7,088 bases of DNA, taken from NCBI GenBank assembly GCA_021784995.1, contig JAJYHA010000077.1, forward strand, positions 1-7,088, read 5' to 3'. The position numbers and the translations under genes are program-made. This document shows, in pieces, positions 5,117 to 7,088 of this stretch. Numbering within the stretch: the stretch's first letter is position 1; each line of letters starts with the position of its first letter. The notes under the pieces were generated by a model. It was not told where the DNA came from. It ran no database searches and was given only the letters and a program-made list of their open reading frames with translations. This stretch comes from Myxococcales bacterium (GTDB lineage Bacteria > Myxococcota > Myxococcia > Myxococcales > Anaeromyxobacteraceae).

Positions 5117-5623
5117 ATGGCCGAAGAGACCAAGGAAGCACCGGCGGTGGCGAGCGGCGGCTCGAAGCTCGTCCCCATCCTGCTCGTCGTCAACCTGCTC
5201 CTGGTGGCGGGGGTGCTCGCGCTCTTCCTGCTCCGGGGCGGCGCGGCGCACGGCGAGGCGAAGGCCGCGCCGGCGCCCGACAAGGGGGCGGCGAGCGGCG
5301 AGGGCGCGGCCGACGCCGCCCCGGGCCCCACGACCAAGATGGCGGACTTCGTGGTCCACCTGCGCGACCCCGAGGTCGACCGCTACGCGCGCGTCTCCTT
5401 CGAGGTCGAGCTCGCCTCCGAGGAGGAGAAGGCCCGGTTCGACCGGTTCCAGCCCCGGATCCGGGACGGCTTCATCGCCTTCCTCTCCGACCGGACGCTC
5501 GACGAGCTCCGCGGCAGCGCCCCGATCGCCAAGATCAAGGCCACCCTCCTCGAGCGGCTCCGCGCGCTGGCGCCGGGGGTGAAGATCCGAGCGCTCTACA
5601 TCACCGACCTGGTCATCCAGTGA
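5117..5623 (+). CDS. fliL: Flagellar basal body-associated protein FliL
   Basis: A 168-residue single-pass inner-membrane protein. A short charged cytoplasmic N-terminus (1-17) precedes a hydrophobic segment at about 18-39 (LVPILLVVNLLLVAGVLALF) and a flexible Ala/Gly/Pro/Lys linker (about 41-74). The periplasmic FliL domain (about 75-168) contains FVVHLRDPEVDRYARVSFEV and ends in YITDLVIQ, the family's typical ending. FliL surrounds the stator units and supports torque generation. I chose the ATG at 5117 because GGAGGG lies just before it and because an in-frame GTG at 5096 would lie upstream of the predicted transcription start. The distance of GGAGG to ATG (about 4 bases) is short. It is first in a tight operon with fliM (10-bp gap), an order common to many flagellar loci. 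Confidence 0.9.
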   Translation: MAEETKEAPAVASGGSKLVPILLVVNLLLVAGVLALFLLRGGAAHGEAKAAPAPDKGAASGEGAADAAPGPTTKMADFVVHLRDPEVDRYARVSFEVELASEEEKARFDRFQPRIRDGFIAFLSDRTLDELRGSAPIAKIKATLLERLRALAPGVKIRALYITDLVIQ

Positions 5624-5633
5624 GGGGACCGCC

Positions 5634-6638
5634 ATGCCCGCGACGCTGACCCCGGAGGAGATCAAGGCGCTCATGGGCGCCATCCAGGAGGGGAGGGTCA
5701 CCACCGAGACGGCCCACGCCCGCCGCTCCGAGGTGGTCCCCTACGACCTGACGAGCCAGGACCGGATCATCCGCGGTCAGATGCCCACCCTCGACGCGAT
5801 CAACGAGCAGGTGGCGTCGATGCTCGGGATCGGCCTCGCGGGCCGGACCCGGGTCGCGCTCCGCGTCACCTCCTCCCCGGCGACCCTCCTCAAGTTCGCC
5901 GACCTCGTCCCCCTCCTGGCGCCGCCCGCCTCGGTCTGCGTCCTCGGGCTCGGCTCCTCCTACGGCTTCGCGCTCGCGGTCCTCGAGCCGGGGCTGGCCG
6001 AGGCCTTGCTCTCCGCCGCACTCGGCGACCGTCGGGTCCGGGCGCCCGAGGGGGGGAGCGAGAGCCGGAGCGAGCTCACCAGCGTCGAGCAGCTCGTGCT
6101 CCGCCGCCTGCTCCTCATCCTCACCGACGCCATGGCCCAGGCCTGGTCGTCGGTCATCCCCTTCCAGCCGGAGGTGCTCCGCTTCGAGCTCGATCCGCGC
6201 ATGGCGTCCATCGCCCCCCCGACCGACGTCGGGATCGTCTCCGGCTTCGAGCTGAAGGGAGGGATCGACGGCCGCCTGCAGCTGGTCATCCCCTTCGCGG
6301 CGGTCGAGTCGGCGAAGCAGAAGCTGTCGAGCCCGCGGCGCCTCTCCCAGCGCGCCGACGAGCGCTTCGCCGACGCCCTCGCGCGGGAGGTGGAGCAGGT
6401 GATGGTCGAGATCCGCGGCATCTACGGGCGGACCCGGATCCCCTTCGCCCGGATGCTCGACCTCCAGGCCGGCGACGTCCTCCTCCTCGACACCGACGAG
6501 GGGAAGCCGCTCCCGGTCATCGTCCAGGGGCGGGAGAAGCTCCGGGGGGTCCCCACCATCTCCGGGGGCAGCATGGCGATCACCCTCGATCTGCCGCTCC
6601 AGCCCCCCTCGCGGACCCCGACCACCCTCGTCCACTAG
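5634..6638 (+). CDS. fliM: Flagellar motor switch protein FliM
   Basis: A 334-residue protein of normal FliM length. The N-terminal LTPEEIKALMGAI (5-17) corresponds to the LSQEEIDALL motif that binds CheY-P. A linker leads to YDLTSQDRIIRGQMPTLD (37-54) and the CheC-like middle domain (about 45-235), which contacts FliG; the C-terminal SpoA domain (about 248-320), with GGSMAI at 311-316, pairs with FliN. The C-ring built from FliG, FliM and FliN sets rotation direction and torque. The middle domain has no E-x-x-N phosphatase pair, as expected for FliM. Unusually, the GGxG segment used for FliG contact in other FliM proteins appears as ALGDRR (129-134), and much of the middle domain diverges from the E. 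coli protein. The ATG has AGGGG upstream, 10 bp after fliL; fliN follows after 12 bp. Confidence 0.93.
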   Translation: MPATLTPEEIKALMGAIQEGRVTTETAHARRSEVVPYDLTSQDRIIRGQMPTLDAINEQVASMLGIGLAGRTRVALRVTSSPATLLKFADLVPLLAPPASVCVLGLGSSYGFALAVLEPGLAEALLSAALGDRRVRAPEGGSESRSELTSVEQLVLRRLLLILTDAMAQAWSSVIPFQPEVLRFELDPRMASIAPPTDVGIVSGFELKGGIDGRLQLVIPFAAVESAKQKLSSPRRLSQRADERFADALAREVEQVMVEIRGIYGRTRIPFARMLDLQAGDVLLLDTDEGKPLPVIVQGREKLRGVPTISGGSMAITLDLPLQPPSRTPTTLVH

Positions 6639-6650
6639 GAGCCAGCCTCG

Positions 6651-6947
6651 ATGGAGACCAAGCCCCAGCAGACCCCCGGCGAGTCCTCGCGCCGCCTCGA
6701 CATGCTCCTCGACGTCCCGCTCGAGGTGAACGTCGAGCTCGGCCGGACCCGGATGACGATCCAGGACCTCCTCCAGCTCGGCCCGGGCTCGGTGATCGAG
6801 CTCGACAAGGTGGCCGGCGAGGCGCTCGACATCCTCGTGAACGGCCGGCTCGTGGCGCGCGGCGAGGCGGTGGTCGTGAACGACAAGTTCGGCGTGCGGA
6901 TCACCGACATCGTGAGCCCCCAGGAGCGGATCCAGCGCCTCCGCTGA
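6651..6947 (+). CDS. fliN: Flagellar motor switch protein FliN
   Basis: A 98-residue protein that is nearly all one SpoA (surface presentation of antigens) domain. A short polar N-terminus (1-15) is followed by [21 protein letters not shown] (16-36), [15 protein letters not shown] (39-53), the conserved [21 protein letters not shown] (64-84) and the end [14 protein letters not shown]. These match FliN closely, including the [10 protein letters not shown] block. FliN forms the lower part of the C-ring with FliM and helps dock the export apparatus through FliH. It is short, without the CheC-like domain of FliY, so it has no phosphatase role. AGGAG at 6637-6641, overlapping the fliM stop codon, sets the start and suggests coupled translation. 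Confidence 0.95.
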   Translation: METKPQQTPGESSRRLDMLLDVPLEVNVELGRTRMTIQDLLQLGPGSVIELDKVAGEALDILVNGRLVARGEAVVVNDKFGVRITDIVSPQERIQRLR

Positions 6948-6956
6948 GCCCCCGCC

Positions 6957-7088
6957 ATGACCGCCGCGCTCCTCGCCCTCGCCCTCGCCGTCGCCGACCC
7001 CATCGGCTTCCCGCCGCCGCCGGCCCCCGCCGGCGCCGTCGCGGCGCCCGCCGCGCCCGCCGCCCCGGGCGCGGCCCCGACCGCCCCC
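6957..7088 (+). CDS. fliO: Start of a secreted or membrane-anchored protein, probably FliO (cut by window edge)
   Basis: Only 44 codons are visible, from an ATG 9 bp after the fliN stop, open to the last base. The N-terminus MTAALLALALAVADPIGF looks like a short hydrophobic signal or anchor segment, and residues 19-44 are almost only Pro, Ala and Gly. FliO, a small membrane protein needed to stabilise FliP in the flagellar export gate, usually follows fliN, and some versions begin with a signal sequence and a low-complexity linker. The identification rests on position, since the FliO domain itself would be outside the window. No clear ribosome binding site precedes the ATG, so translation may be coupled to fliN. 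Confidence 0.5.
   Translation, partial: MTAALLALALAVADPIGFPPPPAPAGAVAAPAAPAAPGAAPTAP

Noticed and set aside
2038..5337. 1099-codon open frame on the minus strand across the plus-strand genes
   Set aside because: It lies opposite cheX, REC-REC-STAS, HDOD and the start of fliL; its translation is Arg/Gly/Leu/Asp/His-rich without domain patterns. It is an antisense effect of the high third-position GC.
2340..5582. 1080-codon plus-strand open frame
   Set aside because: It is the out-of-frame reading of the real genes at 2455-5623; the product is low-complexity Arg/Gly/Pro/Ala, while the other frame gives clear REC, HDOD and FliL domains.
5096..5623. GTG start for FliL at 5096
   Set aside because: It would add seven residues (MPSPGGR), has no good ribosome site, and lies upstream of the predicted transcription start; the ATG at 5117 follows GGAGGG.
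5613..6635. 340-codon minus-strand open frame opposite fliM
   Set aside because: It mirrors fliM almost exactly and has Asp/Glu/Gly/Arg-rich low-complexity composition, typical of antisense frames in this DNA.

Overview
The window is very GC-rich DNA from a motile, flagellated Gram-negative bacterium. It holds part of a chemotaxis and flagellar-switch locus. The high G+C, the many CheX-type and REC proteins, an HDOD protein beside the flagellar genes, and several sigma-54-like promoter sequences fit a deltaproteobacterial or Myxococcota-type genome (Anaeromyxobacter-like). That placement is inference and was not tested by any search. Every base lies in a gene or a short gap except the 380-bp divergent region at 2075-2454 and the 139-bp gap at 4978-5116. 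I see no RNA gene, mobile element, CRISPR array or sign of recent transfer.

Left part, minus strand (transcribed from about 2100 towards 1): a stand-alone CheY (2074-1712), a CheX-type CheY-P phosphatase overlapping it by 4 bp in a GTGA junction (1715-1236), an unrecognised 158-residue protein that may be a degenerate CheX relative (1232-756), and the start of a CheA histidine kinase with an Hpt domain and phospho-accepting His145 (743 to beyond base 1). These four genes are tightly packed and look like one operon. A sigma-54-like promoter of good quality lies 26 bp upstream of cheY.

Middle part, plus strand: a second CheX-type protein with a proline-rich insert (2455-2907), a three-domain REC-REC-STAS-like protein (2926-4092) and an HDOD-domain protein (4111-4977), with 18-bp gaps between them. 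A weaker sigma-54-like promoter lies in the divergent region. Overlapping inverted repeats lie roughly midway between the two promoters and could be enhancer sites for an activator of the NtrC family.

Right part, plus strand: fliL (5117-5623), fliM (5634-6638), fliN (6651-6947) and the start of a further gene, probably fliO (6957 onward). They are preceded by a hairpin after the HDOD gene and by a third sigma-54-like promoter just upstream of fliL.

Taken together, CheA would phosphorylate CheY and perhaps the double-REC protein. CheY-P would bind the FliM N-terminal motif on the C-ring (FliM/FliN), and the two or three CheX-type proteins would remove phosphate from one or more of these receivers. 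The most unusual elements are the REC-REC-STAS-like protein, the number of CheC/CheX-fold proteins in 7 kb, the altered GGxG region of FliM, and the consistent placement of sigma-54-like promoters at the head of each gene block.
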